In this document: piece after piece, positions 33,211 through 47,814 of the stretch
Position numbering within the stretch: the stretch's first letter is position 1
Layout: every line of letters starts with the position of its first letter
Source of the DNA: Heterostelium multicystogenum
Taxonomy: Eukaryota > Evosea > Eumycetozoa > Acytosteliales > Acytosteliaceae
Length of the DNA stretch: 52,960 nt
Direction: 5' to 3'
Assembly: GCA_003667245.1 (NCBI GenBank)
Contig: RCNN01000250.1
Location: 1 to 52,960, forward strand
Program-made: the position numbers and the translations under genes
The notes under the pieces: generated by a model
Told to the model about the DNA's origin: nothing
Databases searched by the model: none
Seen by the model: only the letters and a program-made list of their open reading frames with translations

Positions 33211-34653
33211 TCTGGTGCTCAGTTGTCTAGACTATCTGAATTCCAACACAAAAGTGTATGCAAATGTTTGGACATTTTGTCGTCAAATTCACTTTGCAAT
33301 AAGAGTGTGAACTAAAATTGTGTATAAAATATTTTGAAAATTGACAAGTTGTGTGAATTATGGTTTAAAGTGTTTCCTGTATTTCAAACCTTGGAGCTTT
33401 ATAAACGACTGATTTTCCTTAAGAATATGAATGTGTAATGATATCTTTTCCAGGCTGTGGTATTGGATCCAAGGGAATAAACAAATTATAACTAATATCA
33501 AAAACTCAGAAGAGTTTTTCCAACCAAAGTAATAAGCTCTGTCTATCAGGAATTGGTATGCTTACATACATTCCTTCATTAACCAGTTTGAAGACTTCTA
33601 TATACCAAGAAAAAATCTCACTTCCGTAAGATTGGACTGTGACCAGTGCTAAAAATATTTCATCTATGAGGTGAGTGGCAGTATATGGAGATTCAAAGTC
33701 CAACCACCAGTGCCTATAAGGTCATTCTGAAAGATCCAATCCGTTTCAGATTACCAGCTCCTTGATCATGTGAATATTCTAAAAATAAACTTTATAAAAG
33801 TAATAAAATATTTTATTTTTTATTTTATTTTTTTATTTTATTTTTTTTGGAATTATTCAAAATTGAAAAATTAAACCACACCGAAAAAATAACACATTGT
33901 TATTATTTGTTTTGTTTTTTGTTTACAAGTAGAAAAGATATATACCTTTATTTAAGTAAGTTAGAAGTAGTAGTAGTAACTTTTAGGTTAAGCTTTGTAA
34001 AGTTTTAGATTCAAGTTATTGTTGTTGCAAATAAGTGATAGTTTAGATAGTAAGAACAATTAAGAAAAGTAAAAAAAAAAGAAATAGAAAGCAAAAGAAA
34101 AGAAAAGAAATTCTAGGATCTTGTACATACGAAGTAAAGAAAAATAGAAATTCTTTTTATTTAGAAAACAAAATAAATAAAACAAACAAAAGAAAAGAAA
34201 AAATATAAAATCAAATATATATTATATATATGATAAACCTTAAAACTATACATAGTTAATCTTTCTAAATAACAATCTCAAACCTACATCTTTGTAGATA
34301 GATACGGTATTGATAGTTGTACGTTGTTCTCTATTGCTAGCGGTCTGTTAAAATTTCTTATTTTGATGAGCAGATAAAGGAGTTTATACTTTAATTTTAT
34401 TTTAAATTTTTGTTTTTTTGGGAAAGAACTAAATCAATTGCATTTTAAAATATCACCATTATTATTATTATTATACAATCTATCAATCAATATATACATA
34501 TATATATATATATCACTTAATAGTGCACATTCGAATGTGTCACTAACATACACCTGCTCTCATTTTATCATATCTTCATATTAATTATCTATTACATATA
34601 CTATACACACATTCATACATATATATATTTATATTATACACATAAATATAATC
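33211..34653. other. Spacer upstream of poly(A) polymerase
   Basis: About 1.4 kb. The left part holds a protein-like minus-strand fragment (see separate entry). From about 33780 it is A/T-rich with long T and A runs, AAAAG repeats (34070-34200) and a TA microsatellite (about 34490-34515), consistent with promoter DNA of the poly(A) polymerase gene. Confidence 0.5.
33506..33730 (-). pseudogene. Protein-like fragment, unknown family
   Basis: Read leftward from about 33730 it gives PYRHWWLDFESPYTATHLID, followed by EIFLALVTVQSYGSEIFSWY and IPDRQSLLLWLEKLF with a stop at 33506-33508. The text looks like genuine protein, but there is no start codon in frame; a TGA lies just upstream, next to a TATAG that could be a splice acceptor. 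It may be the last exon of a small gene or a remnant left after duplication. No family recognised. Confidence 0.3.
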
Positions 34654-37365
<2,712 letters not shown>

Positions 37366-38207
37366 CCAACACTATCATATAACCGTCGCGCAACCAATTT
37401 ACAGCTATAACTTTTATAGCAACCAACTATATCTATCTATCTTTTTTTTCTTTTTTCTTTTTTTTTTTTCTTTTTTCTTTCTTTTTCTCCAACTACAGCT
37501 GTCTTTCTCTTCCGATTAACATACAAATACAAAACAAACACAATAGGTAAGGATATATTGAATTTATAGTCAGTCAGCCAGTCATTGGATATTCGAAATC
37601 AACACCATCTTCGAGCAACGCCAAGCTCATAATATTTAACCAACTCAATACAACAACAACAATAACAGTCAACAACCAGGAAATATCACTAATCTAATTA
37701 ATGAAAGAAAAGTTATACAAATTTAAATTAAATAAATAAAACTTAGGATTCTTTTTTTTTCCTTTTAATTATCCTATTTATTAAATATTTTATTAATTAA
37801 TTTGATTATATTATTATTAATTTTCTGTTAAGATAGTAATTTAACAAGAAATCTGAGAAAATAATATGTATTCCTATTACCAAAATAATTAATTCATAGT
37901 GGTGTAATATATTCACATCATTTACCTAAACGAAATCTTTTTACCACTTTTAGAAATAAACACCTTTTTTTGAAATTTCACCCCCTATGACTTTTCATAT
38001 AAAAATAATAAATTAAGTCTCTCCTTTATTACTGTACCCACTGAGTGTTTATTAAAGGCAAGGAAAATGAATAACAACATAATATCAATATTATTAATTA
38101 AAAATCTAATATGAAATTCGAAATTCACTTTGATAGACATGCTCTGAATAATTATAAATATTATCGATTGTTGTTCATTTCATAATTCATTTCAATAATA
38201 CTTTAAA
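37366..38207. other. Spacer with pyrimidine tract
   Basis: At 37441-37490 there is a long T-rich pyrimidine tract with scattered C, in the 3' region of the poly(A) polymerase gene. The rest is AT-rich; it includes the promoter of the small gene at 38208. No gene recognised. Confidence 0.5.
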
Positions 38208-38484
38208 ATGTATACTCAAACACAAAACTTAACAGGATATAAAGGAAAGGAAAAGAAGAAGGGTATGTTTTAATTATTTAAGGTTAGAATAAATAAATAT
38301 TAATATTTGTTATTGTTGTTTTTAAACTTTAGGTGCAGACTCACATGCTGAACCAAAGAGAAGATATCACCATCCAGATATTGATACCGACCAGTTTTTG
38401 ATACCTCCAGAGAGTGTCTATCATATTAAAAAGGACGGTGATACAAAGGTTGGAGGTGAAAAGAGAAGAGATTTATGGAAATAA
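38208..38484 (+). CDS. Two-exon 68-residue protein, unknown
   Basis: Exon 1 (38208-38262) encodes MYTQTQNLTGYKGKEKKK; an intron (38263-38332, GTATGT...TTTAG) joins in phase to exon 2 (38333-38484), giving GADSHAEPKRRYHHPDIDTD, then QFLIPPESVYHIKKDGDTKV and a basic end KRRDLWK. Clean splice sites, the phase fit and the non-random sequence support a real gene. The protein is small, charged and has no membrane segment. I do not recognise the family. Confidence 0.65.
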
Positions 38485-39900
38485 GTGTTTTAAATTAAAA
38501 CTATACAACATATTGATAATTTGTTAAATAGTAAGGCTTAAAAACATAGTAAAAATAAACTAAAACTTAATCTTTCACCTTAAATTTGTTTTAATTTATA
38601 TATATTTATATATTTATATATTCTGTGTATTACAATTCAAATGATTTTTCATTTTGATCTACAACCGTTTTGAGAACCATAAATAAAAATCCTTGGGATT
38701 TTTTAAAGATATTTAAAATATCTTGGGTACCAAGTTCCCTGATACCAACCCAAACCGTAACCTTAATTTAGAATTGAAGTCAAGACTTTTAGTTTTGAGG
38801 TTGGGAACTACAATTGAATAAACTATGCTATCTGTATCCCAATCCCAGTATATTAGACATTTCTCTTTTAGAATTGTCGTGGCACCTCAACCCAGTAGGA
38901 CTGTAAAGGATCAGGTTTTGAATTTTAAATCAAGAGTCGATATTTGATAAAAAGTTAAAACAATCTCCAAAGCTTATCACCAGTCTCTATAAAACCTTTT
39001 TTTTCTACACCGAACACGTACAGTTGCACTTAGATATTATTGATAGATCAGTGTGTCAGGAATTTGAATTGTCACACCATGAGATCTCTTTAAAATTCAA
39101 CATTCTTTCACTTTTTCGGAAAAGTCATCCACCATATACAACTTGACAGCAAATACACCTTAACTGGGGAACTCCCTCAATGCAATTGGTGCACCAAAGA
39201 ATCACTCAAGAGGTGCAACAACCATTTCTAAAGAAAAATAAATTCATTGCAAAGATAGTGTAAACTATTTTTGATGGGGTGGACGTTCAAAAAAAACATC
39301 ATGAACTAAAAAAAAAAATCAACCTTAAGACAAAAAATTGTATACCCCCAGATCGAGATAATTTTTGCACTGAAGAAAATCGCATAGCAAAATAATGCCT
39401 GTTACATTTTTGATTAGTTAGGATTTTGTCAACAATGTTAACATGGTCATCATAACAAAACAAAATATTTAAAATTTTAAAAATGTTCATGATTAGACAC
39501 GACAAGTTGGATTTAAATGGTGATTGTTTTTACATCAAAATGAATAAAAAAAAAACAAATTACCAAAAGGTCACGATTTCAATCGACGTTCATCAATTAA
39601 CCCACATTTTGACGGCAAATAAACATTACATAAAATGAAGGTTGTCGAAGGACTTTCTGACTCTTTGGGTGTTTTTTGAGAATCTGGTTAAATTGACACA
39701 TTTCGAGTGAAAATTTGGAAAAAATCAATCTACAACAAGGAGTCAGAAAGTCTCGAAATACTGGAATGATGTTGATTCCAAACACACAACCTCCACCATA
39801 GCTTCATCTATAATAATATATCATCCATCATTCGATGGTAAAATGAAAGTCCAGTCAGAGTTCAGTTTCAATACGGCTTTGGATGATTTGTATTACTATC
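38485..39900. other. Gene-poor region with decayed coding-like stretches
   Basis: No intact gene. Several short protein-like stretches are interrupted by stops. On the plus strand: RIVVAPQPSRTVKDQVLNFK (about 38870-38935), EHVQLHLDIIDRSVCQEFEL (about 39012-39075) and a piece after a frame change, WGTPSMQLVHQRITQE (about 39165-39215). On the minus strand an unbroken stretch at 39597-39785 has no ATG start. This looks like an old, degraded element or gene; the family is not recognisable. An inverted repeat lies at 39651-39752. Confidence 0.35.
39651..39752. repeat. Inverted repeat, 13-bp perfect arms, 76-nt spacer
   Basis: GACTTTCTGACTC at 39651-39663 is repeated as its exact reverse complement at 39740-39752; pairing continues beyond a mismatch (TTTG versus CAAG) on the inner side and TCGA on the outer side. 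It could be a hairpin RNA or the ends of a decayed element. Confidence 0.7.
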
Positions 39901-41545
39901 TATGGAACATTTTAGCCCACAACCAACTTGTTTGATATGTGTTTTGATTGTTTGTTTTGGTTGAGAACTGTCGTGGGAAGGTGCAACTCCATCAATCAAG
40001 AGTGGCATTTGGTGGCACTATCATTAAATGGTGGTGGAGGTGGGAATAAACAAAAACAATTCTTTGACCACCACATATCAATCACAAAGTGTCACTTGGT
40101 ACTCTTATTTTTTTGACAAGTCTCAAAAGAACAACCAACATCAACAGCACCATTATCTTATTTCTCCCTATCACCCATCCAATATCAAACAATTACTTAC
40201 TATATTTTATTACAATTCGAGTCAAATCGCAAAAGAAATAAGCATTTAGAAATACTAAAGACAACGCTGCATTGCATTTGACACCTATCAATCAATCATA
40301 ATCATCTCATTTCAAATCGCACCAAATAATACTCCAATCTAGACACTTGTTTGGCCACTGAGACCCTATCCACCACCTAATTAAGAAACTTTGATTTGAC
40401 TTGACTTAATACCAACCTGTCATTAACTTGTAGTTGATTTATTTATTCTTTATTCCATTCAATTCTATTTCTATTTCTATATTATTTTATTCTATTCTAT
40501 TTAATTAATATTAATAATAATAGTATTAATCTTTATCATAGATTTACTACCCATTTTAGCATAACACATTCACCTTACAAACATAACTAGTAACATTCAT
40601 CATTTATTTATTATAATAATATAGCATCAACATAATCACGAGGCAACATTCACAGTAATAATATTAGGTGCGTGCCACTTTATTGTATCCAATCAAATCA
40701 ATCAATCAATATTCAATAACCACAACTGATCATTATCATATTATTTACTTTATCGATTAAACTTAATCACTTCAGCTTTTCATCATTTTATTTATTCTAT
40801 CACTTTTTATCACTAGATATCTCATTGTAGTGCTAAAGTAAACACAACACTCTGGTGGTTCAAGTTAGTCAGTCAGAAATCAAACAGGTAAACAACAACA
40901 TTTTTATTTTTCAAACCCCAAATAATGGTCTGATTCAGAACAAGTACCCACTCAGTATTGGATATATTTTATATTAATTTAAGAAGTAGACTAGACTAGA
41001 ATAGACTTTAGCAGCAAAGAGTGATATATTAAAATAATTTACAAATCAAAACTTAACAAAAAGGTAAGCATCCACTATCCATCCATCTTTCACCAATCCA
41101 AACGATCCATCACAATCATTGTCATCTAGCTTCTTCAACATTTAAAGTATAATTCCACACACTGAGCTGAAGGTCATAACAAGCTTCTAATGATCACTAT
41201 TTCCATTCACACACTGAATCCATACTTTACTTTTTTTCAATTATAAATGTTCTATGTTATCATTCTTATTCTTTTTTATTTTATTTTATCATATTATTTA
41301 AACACCAATGTTGGAAATTTATATTATCGATGCCCATCAATCTTTCCAGTTGTACAACCCAGTTAGTCAATCACACAAAGTCTATGGAAGTTTGATAAAT
41401 ATTTACCAGGGCATCTGATAGATTTTAGTAAAAACAGTAAAATGACTTTATCATTTATATAGATTTGTATTAATCCAAATCAATCATAGTTTGTATTCAA
41501 TGATTCATGCAATGTTGTTGGTTGTCGTTGGTCATATTTATTATT

Positions 41546-41604
41546 ACAGTAATCCAAAATTAAGTTAACGATATGCCAAAAAGTAACCTTTTTTGGATTA
41601 CTGT
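41546..41604. repeat. Inverted repeat, 14-bp perfect arms, 31-nt loop
   Basis: ACAGTAATCCAAAA at 41546-41559 is matched by TTTTGGATTACTGT at 41591-41604. Pairing extends outward with one mismatch (ATT/GAT). It could form a hairpin in DNA or RNA. There is no coding frame across it. Confidence 0.75.
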
Positions 41605-41763
41605 GATAACTAAATGTATCAATATATAATAAAAGCACACTTTCCAACATTTATAAATGTGATTGGTTTTCAATTTAATCTCATTGTCAAGTTTAAATGT
41701 TATTTAGTGATTCTATTTAATCAATAATTATATAGAATTGATATGTAATGAATGGTGTGTGTG

Positions 41764-41915
41764 AACCCAAACACCCACAAACCACCAAATTTCACTTGTG
41801 TGCTCACTACTACTATAAACACCACACCAACATCACCGGTGTTATTGCAGACCACTCTTTTAAATTGAAGTGAGCAAACACACCACACAAGGTTATTTAT
41901 AAATCACCCACACAT
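41764..41915. promoter_or_regulatory. CA/CACCC-rich cluster, G-box-like
   Basis: Several CA-rich words cluster here: AAACACCCACAAACCACC, ACACCACACCAAC, ACACACCACACAAGG and CACCCACACA. Another similar block lies at about 42395-42445. In Dictyostelium, G-box factor GBF binds GT/CA-rich G-boxes of this general form in late developmental promoters. Here this is only a resemblance. Confidence 0.3.
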
Positions 41916-43893
41916 ACTCAGCTATATCAATATTTAATATTAATAAATCTAAAGAATATATTTATAAACTGTGTATATCTGATCAGGGCAGTTGTTGATG
42001 TGTTTTAAATTTACCAAAGACCAAATGAGACAGCAGTAGCAAAGTTGAGTTGGAATCTGATGTTGGTTCTTCAGTTAAATTTTAATTGGAGTGGAAATGT
42101 GCTTGTCAAATTAGAGAATCAGCCCCAATCTTTAACTATTATAGCGAATAGAGTAAATACATTAGTATGATGATCATTCATCAGTTCACTTACATCGTTG
42201 TTAGTCAAGCATCTGTGTGTTTCCAGCTGCTGCTACTGCTGATAGGTTGATTCAATTCTAAATTGTTTTTTAAATCATCAGTAGCTTGTTAAAATTTAGT
42301 ACCAAATATAAATTCGTAGGTGTTTACTTTAAATGGTGATACACTTTATATCTACATTGGAACTGCTTCAAATCTAAATTCCAGTGTGTGGCGTAAACAA
42401 ACACCACATGCTCTACCCTGTCACAGCACACCCTCACCACCACTCTCAACCGTCAATAGTTTCTAATCTAGTTCAATCAGTGTTTCACTTTGTTAGCTAT
42501 CAAAAACAATCATATATTTACAACGTGTTGTGGCTTATACCTTTGATTAGGAAATGAGTGAAATATGAAAAATGAATTGATATTGAATTAATTAGGCATT
42601 GGTTGACAGTGTGTTGAACTCAAGTATTTCATTCTATACTAAATTCATACTTTAAAAGTAGGTGACATTCCACTCCATCATTCATTTGATTCATAAAACA
42701 AATGTAACAAAAAAATCACTCCTTATTACTCTAAACACTTCAGGCTTCGGAACAAATCATATTCATATCAATCAATCAATCAATCAAACATTATTATGTT
42801 AATTTGTCATTGCCTTCAGCATCAGATCCAGATTATCTACTCCCCCCAGTTTCTCAATCCACCCAATTCTTCCATATCGCCATTGACATTGTTATTTTTT
42901 AGCACACATCCTTTCACTAGTGTTGTGATAAGAAACATGTTAAGTTTGATGTTATAATCAACAACAACAACAAAAGTGTTTCTTCAAATACCAACATCAA
43001 AAAAACAAAAGAGGAAGAGTATGTGAACCACATCTTTCATTCACTCTTCACTTCAATTCACTTTTACATTTCATTTCAAATTTGGTCCAAATATATATCT
43101 ATTTGTCTCATACATCATTATATTACCTTTACTATTGTTGGTTAATGTACTCATTTGCTTGTTTGCTGCATTCATTTTTAGAATCTACACATCACCATAT
43201 CAATAACTTAAATTCATTGGAGTAATTATAATAATTGTTTTAAATATTTAATTTAAATTTTTTTTGGTTTAATTGATTGATTGATGATGTAGTTGAAAAG
43301 GGTATAAATATTTTACAGCTCCTTTCATTCCATAACCTATCAGACAATTTCAAATTATCAACAACATCACAACAATATCCTTGTTCAGTAAAAATATTAC
43401 TTTTCTCGATAACCCAAGTTACCCTTTCAAACTTATTCATTCAATCACTCATTTGTAAAATTAGAAAACAAACAAATAATAATATTTCCATCTTCGATTC
43501 ATATTTTTTTACATATACTCTGTATTCTGATATATTTGCCAATCACCAATCCACCAACCATCCAATATTATAATTATCAAAACCAGTTCTAATAAAATTA
43601 ATTTCCAATCTCCTAATTCTTATTTACAATTCTTTTCTCTCTTTTTCCAATCACACTTTCAACGTAATCCTACAGCCAAAGAGATCAAAAGGTTCCTGAG
43701 ATTTCAATTTTTGATTCACAAATTAACAAAATAGAATAATTTATCCTCCTCATTCCTCCTCCTCAAGTAAATATTTACATATTTTTGTTGTATAAATAAT
43801 ATCAAAATTATATTTATTTTATATTCAACCAATTTAAATTAATTGAATATTAATTTTGTCCGCCAAACTTCATCCAATCTTCTCCTTCTTAAA

Positions 43894-45732
43894 ATGTCAG
43901 TCACCAGAAATAACAGTATTCGACCAACACCCAATCCAAAGTCATTGTCGCCAATTGCATCGCTTTTGGATAACCACCCCAATGTAAACCATAGTAGCTC
44001 CCCTACCAGAGAGATGGAAAGTTCTCAGTTCTATGAAAATATCCGTAGTAGATTTGTTGTCCCTCCAATTCAACCCTCATATGATAGTCCCAATGTCCTA
44101 CCTCCTTTCCAACAATTTTCCATCACAAAATAGTAATAATATACAATTAAACCAACCGACAACCTTTTTCCAATATTCATATCTGGAAATAATAATACAC
44201 ATATTAAATCACACGATTCAAATAATACACACCAAACATCTAATAATAACAACAACACCAACCACAATATTTCTTATGGTATTCCATTTGGAAATTTGAC
44301 CAATCTACCTTTCAACCAATTTTCAACTTCCCCAGTTTCAACACCTTCCCCATCTCCATCCCCACTCCCATCTCCATTGATGCGTAGTTCATGGGATGTC
44401 TCAAATTGTTTCGATCCAGTATTTACTCTCTTAAAGGAAATGGAAAACAAAGTAAATAAGGAAACTCCATCAAGAAATATTATTGGTAAGCATCCGAATA
44501 TTTTAATATTGCAAATGTTAATTATAATTATTAATTCAGTTTGTTATTATTTTAGATTATAAAATTTTTAAAACCTTAATATATAATCTTAAGAATCACA
44601 TTAACACAACGCATACCAGTATTCAACAATTATTCCAGGAGAAAGAGTTGGAGATTGAAGAGTTAAATGAAAAGTTAAAAGGAAAATCAACATGTTCAGA
44701 TATTCAAAATTCCACCAATCTTCATAATAATAATAATAGTAGTAATAATCATAATAGTAATAACAATAATAATTCTAGTGAATCTAAACGTAAGTTTAAT
44801 CTTTGGTAAATTATTTAACCACTGATATTAATATTTTGTTATTTATTTCCACTTAGATAAAATTAAAATTAGTTCTTTTATTAATATCAAATAATAATGA
44901 GCAACAAAACCAAAACACCATTTTAATAGATTGGATGATATGGAATCATCTGATTATAACACAAGTAGCGACCTAGAGGATAATCAAATCAGCAGTACAC
45001 CAGTTAAATACCAAAGTAATGCTCAAGTATTCCAAAAAGGTTCCACCACCCCAAACTAACCCACCAAAGGAGGACTGGGCCACTGAGGCACTCCTAAAGC
45101 TCAATGACCAACACACATTGGTGAACACCAGTAACCAACCAACACCAAACAGCACTCCACCACATCTTTCCATGGAAAGAGAAAAAGACAGAGCCAATAG
45201 TTTGAAAAAACAAAAGCGTTCACAGATCAACAATACCAGTACCAATACCAATATCAACAACACAAACACCAACAACCTCATCAATATTAATAGTAGCAAC
45301 AATAATAAGAATATCACAGATATGAAATTAATTAATTTCATTGAAAGTGATAAAGTGAATAACAATAATTCTGATAGTTCCAATAACAATAAGAATAATA
45401 ACAATAATAACATCGATAATTCTTTACTATCAAGTTCAAGCGAAAGTGAAGAAGGAACTAATACTGGTACCAAAAAGAGAAAGAGAGGAAAGTTGCCAGG
45501 AGAGTCCACTTCAATCTTGAAGAGTTGGTTGTTCGAACATAATATGCATCCATACCCAACAGAGGATGAGAAAGCAATGCTCGCCAACGCCACTTCACTT
45601 TCTTTTAGCCAAATCAACAACTGGTTCACTAATGCACGTCGTCGTATTCTCCCCAAAACACTGGACCGTAAAGTTTATGGAAGTCCACTTTTTTCTCATT
45701 TCTCAATGCCCAAGAATATCAAAGAGAAATGA
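43894..45732 (+). CDS. TALE-class homeobox transcription factor
   Basis: A sequence-specific DNA-binding protein, presumably nuclear. The start ATG at 43894 opens MSVTRNNSIRPTPNPKSLSP. A Pro/Ser-rich region follows, then a helical segment (44390-44790) including KEMENKVNKETPS and a coiled-coil-like LFQEKELEIEELNEKLKGK. A long Asn/Ser-rich linker precedes the C-terminal homeodomain (about 45475-45665): KLPGESTSILKSWLFEHNMH, PYPTEDEKAMLA and INNWFTNARRRI. The PYP after helix 1 is the TALE three-residue extension; residue 50 of the homeodomain is Ile, as in TALE proteins. Introns are at about 44487-44555 and 44790-44856. Frame breaks occur in T or A runs near 44120, 44170, 44900 and 45020. Dictyostelids have a few TALE genes; the exact orthologue is not clear. 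Confidence 0.9.
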
Positions 45733-45981
45733 GTACCTCTAATTTATCTCTACAAATAAAAATCATCCATCCAATCCAATCCAATCCACAACACTACAAA
45801 ACAAACAAGATCAATCACCAATAGTATTTTGGTGAACATATATTAAATTAAATTCCAAACAAATTTGTAAATACCAGCTTTCTAAGTAGAATAAAAACAC
45901 CGAACAAATAATACGTAAACCTCCAATCTCAAAAGGATCTTAAATTGTTTATTACTTTCGCTCTTACAATATAACATATTA

Positions 45982-47524
45982 TTAATTCATATTAAGATAG
46001 TGTTTTCTATTTTGTGATCTCTTATAAATTAAGAATCCAACTACTCCAATGATGATTAATCCAAAAACTACACCGATTACAATTCCAGCTATTTCTCCAC
46101 CCGATCTGCCTTTCGATTTGGGAGATGAACATTTGGCAGCGTAGTTACCGGTAATTTCACATTCTCCTCCAGTGCACTCCAAAATATTTTTGTCCGAGAC
46201 AATATTGTTCAACTTTAATGTCGATATTGCAACCATCACAGAATATCTCTTGACCTTGGCCAATGAATTTAGTGTTATTAATGTTTACATTGATAGTCTC
46301 ATCAGAGTATATGGTGTTACCACCATTTGGTGCAGTGTTGTTATAAAATGCTGAATACTTGATATCGATGAGGCTTGACTCATCGGCATATATAGCTCCA
46401 CCAACCTTGAGTGCAGAATTCTCTTTGAAAACAGTGTTATTAATGCGAATATAGGTATCTTCTTCAAGGTAGATAGCACCACCTCTGAGTGAACCAGTAG
46501 TTTTGGAGATATCACAGTCATACAAATAGGCAGATGTGTTTAGATCCTTGATATCACGTTGAACGTATATGGCTGAGCCACCAGTGTTATTGGAGAATGA
46601 TGATGATTTAAACACCATATTAGAGTCGAGAAGTGTGAATAGTCCACCTTTGTCATTCTGCGAGATGGTGTTGTCATAGAATTTAGAGCTGACTATATTT
46701 CCATCTTGGTCCAAGGTGTCAACATAAAACATTGAGCTTCCAACATTGTTATTGAAGAAGGACGAAAAGAATACAGAAAGTGAACCAAAGAAGGTGTCAA
46801 ATAGAGAGCCCCCTTTCGCTTGGCATAGACTGACCTGGGTATTTTCGATGGTAATTTCCAAATCGTTGTCTGCTGAAACTATAACACCTCTGGTTCCTAC
46901 TGCATTGGTGATGGTAGAGTTTGTAATAATCAATCTATTTCTAGTTCTTAGTGTTTGGACAACTGATTTAATGAGAGCACCGTCGAGAGTTGAAGAGAAG
47001 CTGTCAAAATTACATTGATTAATGGTGATATTGCTGTTTGTAATGTTTGAGGCTGCGTAGACCAAACCTCCAATACCAGAACCATTGGTAATGTTTAAGT
47101 TTAACAAAGCAATGGAAAGTGTGCTAGTAACAGGAGCATTTGTCGATTCGACTGCTGTCAAAAAGTTTGACTTGCCTAGGTCGATAGTAACGGGTTGTTT
47201 GACATCGACTGGCTGAATAGTGACTTGAGATGTTCCGATATTAAGTTGACTGTTTCCTGTGGCAGTATAGACTCCACCAGACAATAGAATTACATAAGGT
47301 TGCACCATTTTGGTGTCCTGGTACTGGGTATTGAATGAAGTGATAGCTGCAGCTATATTGGGGCAAGCACCAGCCACACTATTTTCATAACCACATGAAT
47401 TTGAATTATTAGTTGATGTGGGATTTACATATAATTGTACAGCGGCTTGTCCTGTGACAAAGCCAATCGAGTTGAGAGTCAATAGTAGACCAATAGCAAT
47501 CAATATCTGTGAATTCTTGATCAT
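45982..47524 (-). CDS. Type I membrane protein with parallel beta-helix (Pmp-like) ectodomain
   Basis: The start ATG at 47524 gives a signal peptide MIKNSQILIAIGLLLTLNS...TGQA. The ectodomain reads like a right-handed beta-helix: repeated short strands with GGAIY or similar turns (GGAIYLEEDTYIRINNT, VGGAIYADESSLIDIKYS, GSAIYVQRD, GGLFTLLDSN), many NNT and NNN sites and few Cys. A cysteine-rich patch follows (FCDGCNIDI, ILECTGGECEIT), then a transmembrane segment IAGIVIGVVFGLIIIGVVGF and a basic tail YKRSQNRKHYLNMN. The reading frame shifts once at about 46180-46210. Dictyostelids encode many such adhesin-like surface proteins; a role in adhesion or prey or matrix binding would be a guess. Confidence 0.82.
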
Positions 47525-47814
47525 TTTTAGATTATTTATTTGGCTCAAGGATCTAACAGTTTTGTAATTGCCAGTTTGAGTGATAGGCAAATATGGCTTT
47601 GGGTTAACAACCCACTTTTATGAAAATATTTGCAATATATTATGAAAGTTTTTTTTAGGAATTCCAAAAAATATGGGTTATTCTTTTCTAGATACAAAAT
47701 AATAAATAATCACATTGAAATATATTAGGAAGCTGGTATCTAAGATGAGAGAATGATTAATTAATAAAATAGTTTGAGATAATTAGATTTACATTTATTT
47801 ATTGACTGATTTGG

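Larger units (their letters stand above)
39901..43893. other. Long non-coding region upstream of the homeobox gene
   Basis: About 4 kb without a supported gene. It contains CA-rich blocks, AATCAATC-type simple repeats (for example 42770-42785), a stem-loop at 41546-41604, and GTAAGC-type donor-like words after AG (about 40889 and 41063) that may mark introns of a long 5' leader. The length and elements fit the control region of a developmentally regulated transcription factor gene, but that is inference. Confidence 0.45.

Noticed and set aside
44973..45656. Long minus-strand hydrophobic frame opposite the homeobox gene
   Set aside because: It is the complement of Asn/Ser triplet runs (giving Leu/Val/Ile), and the plus strand has a clear homeodomain.
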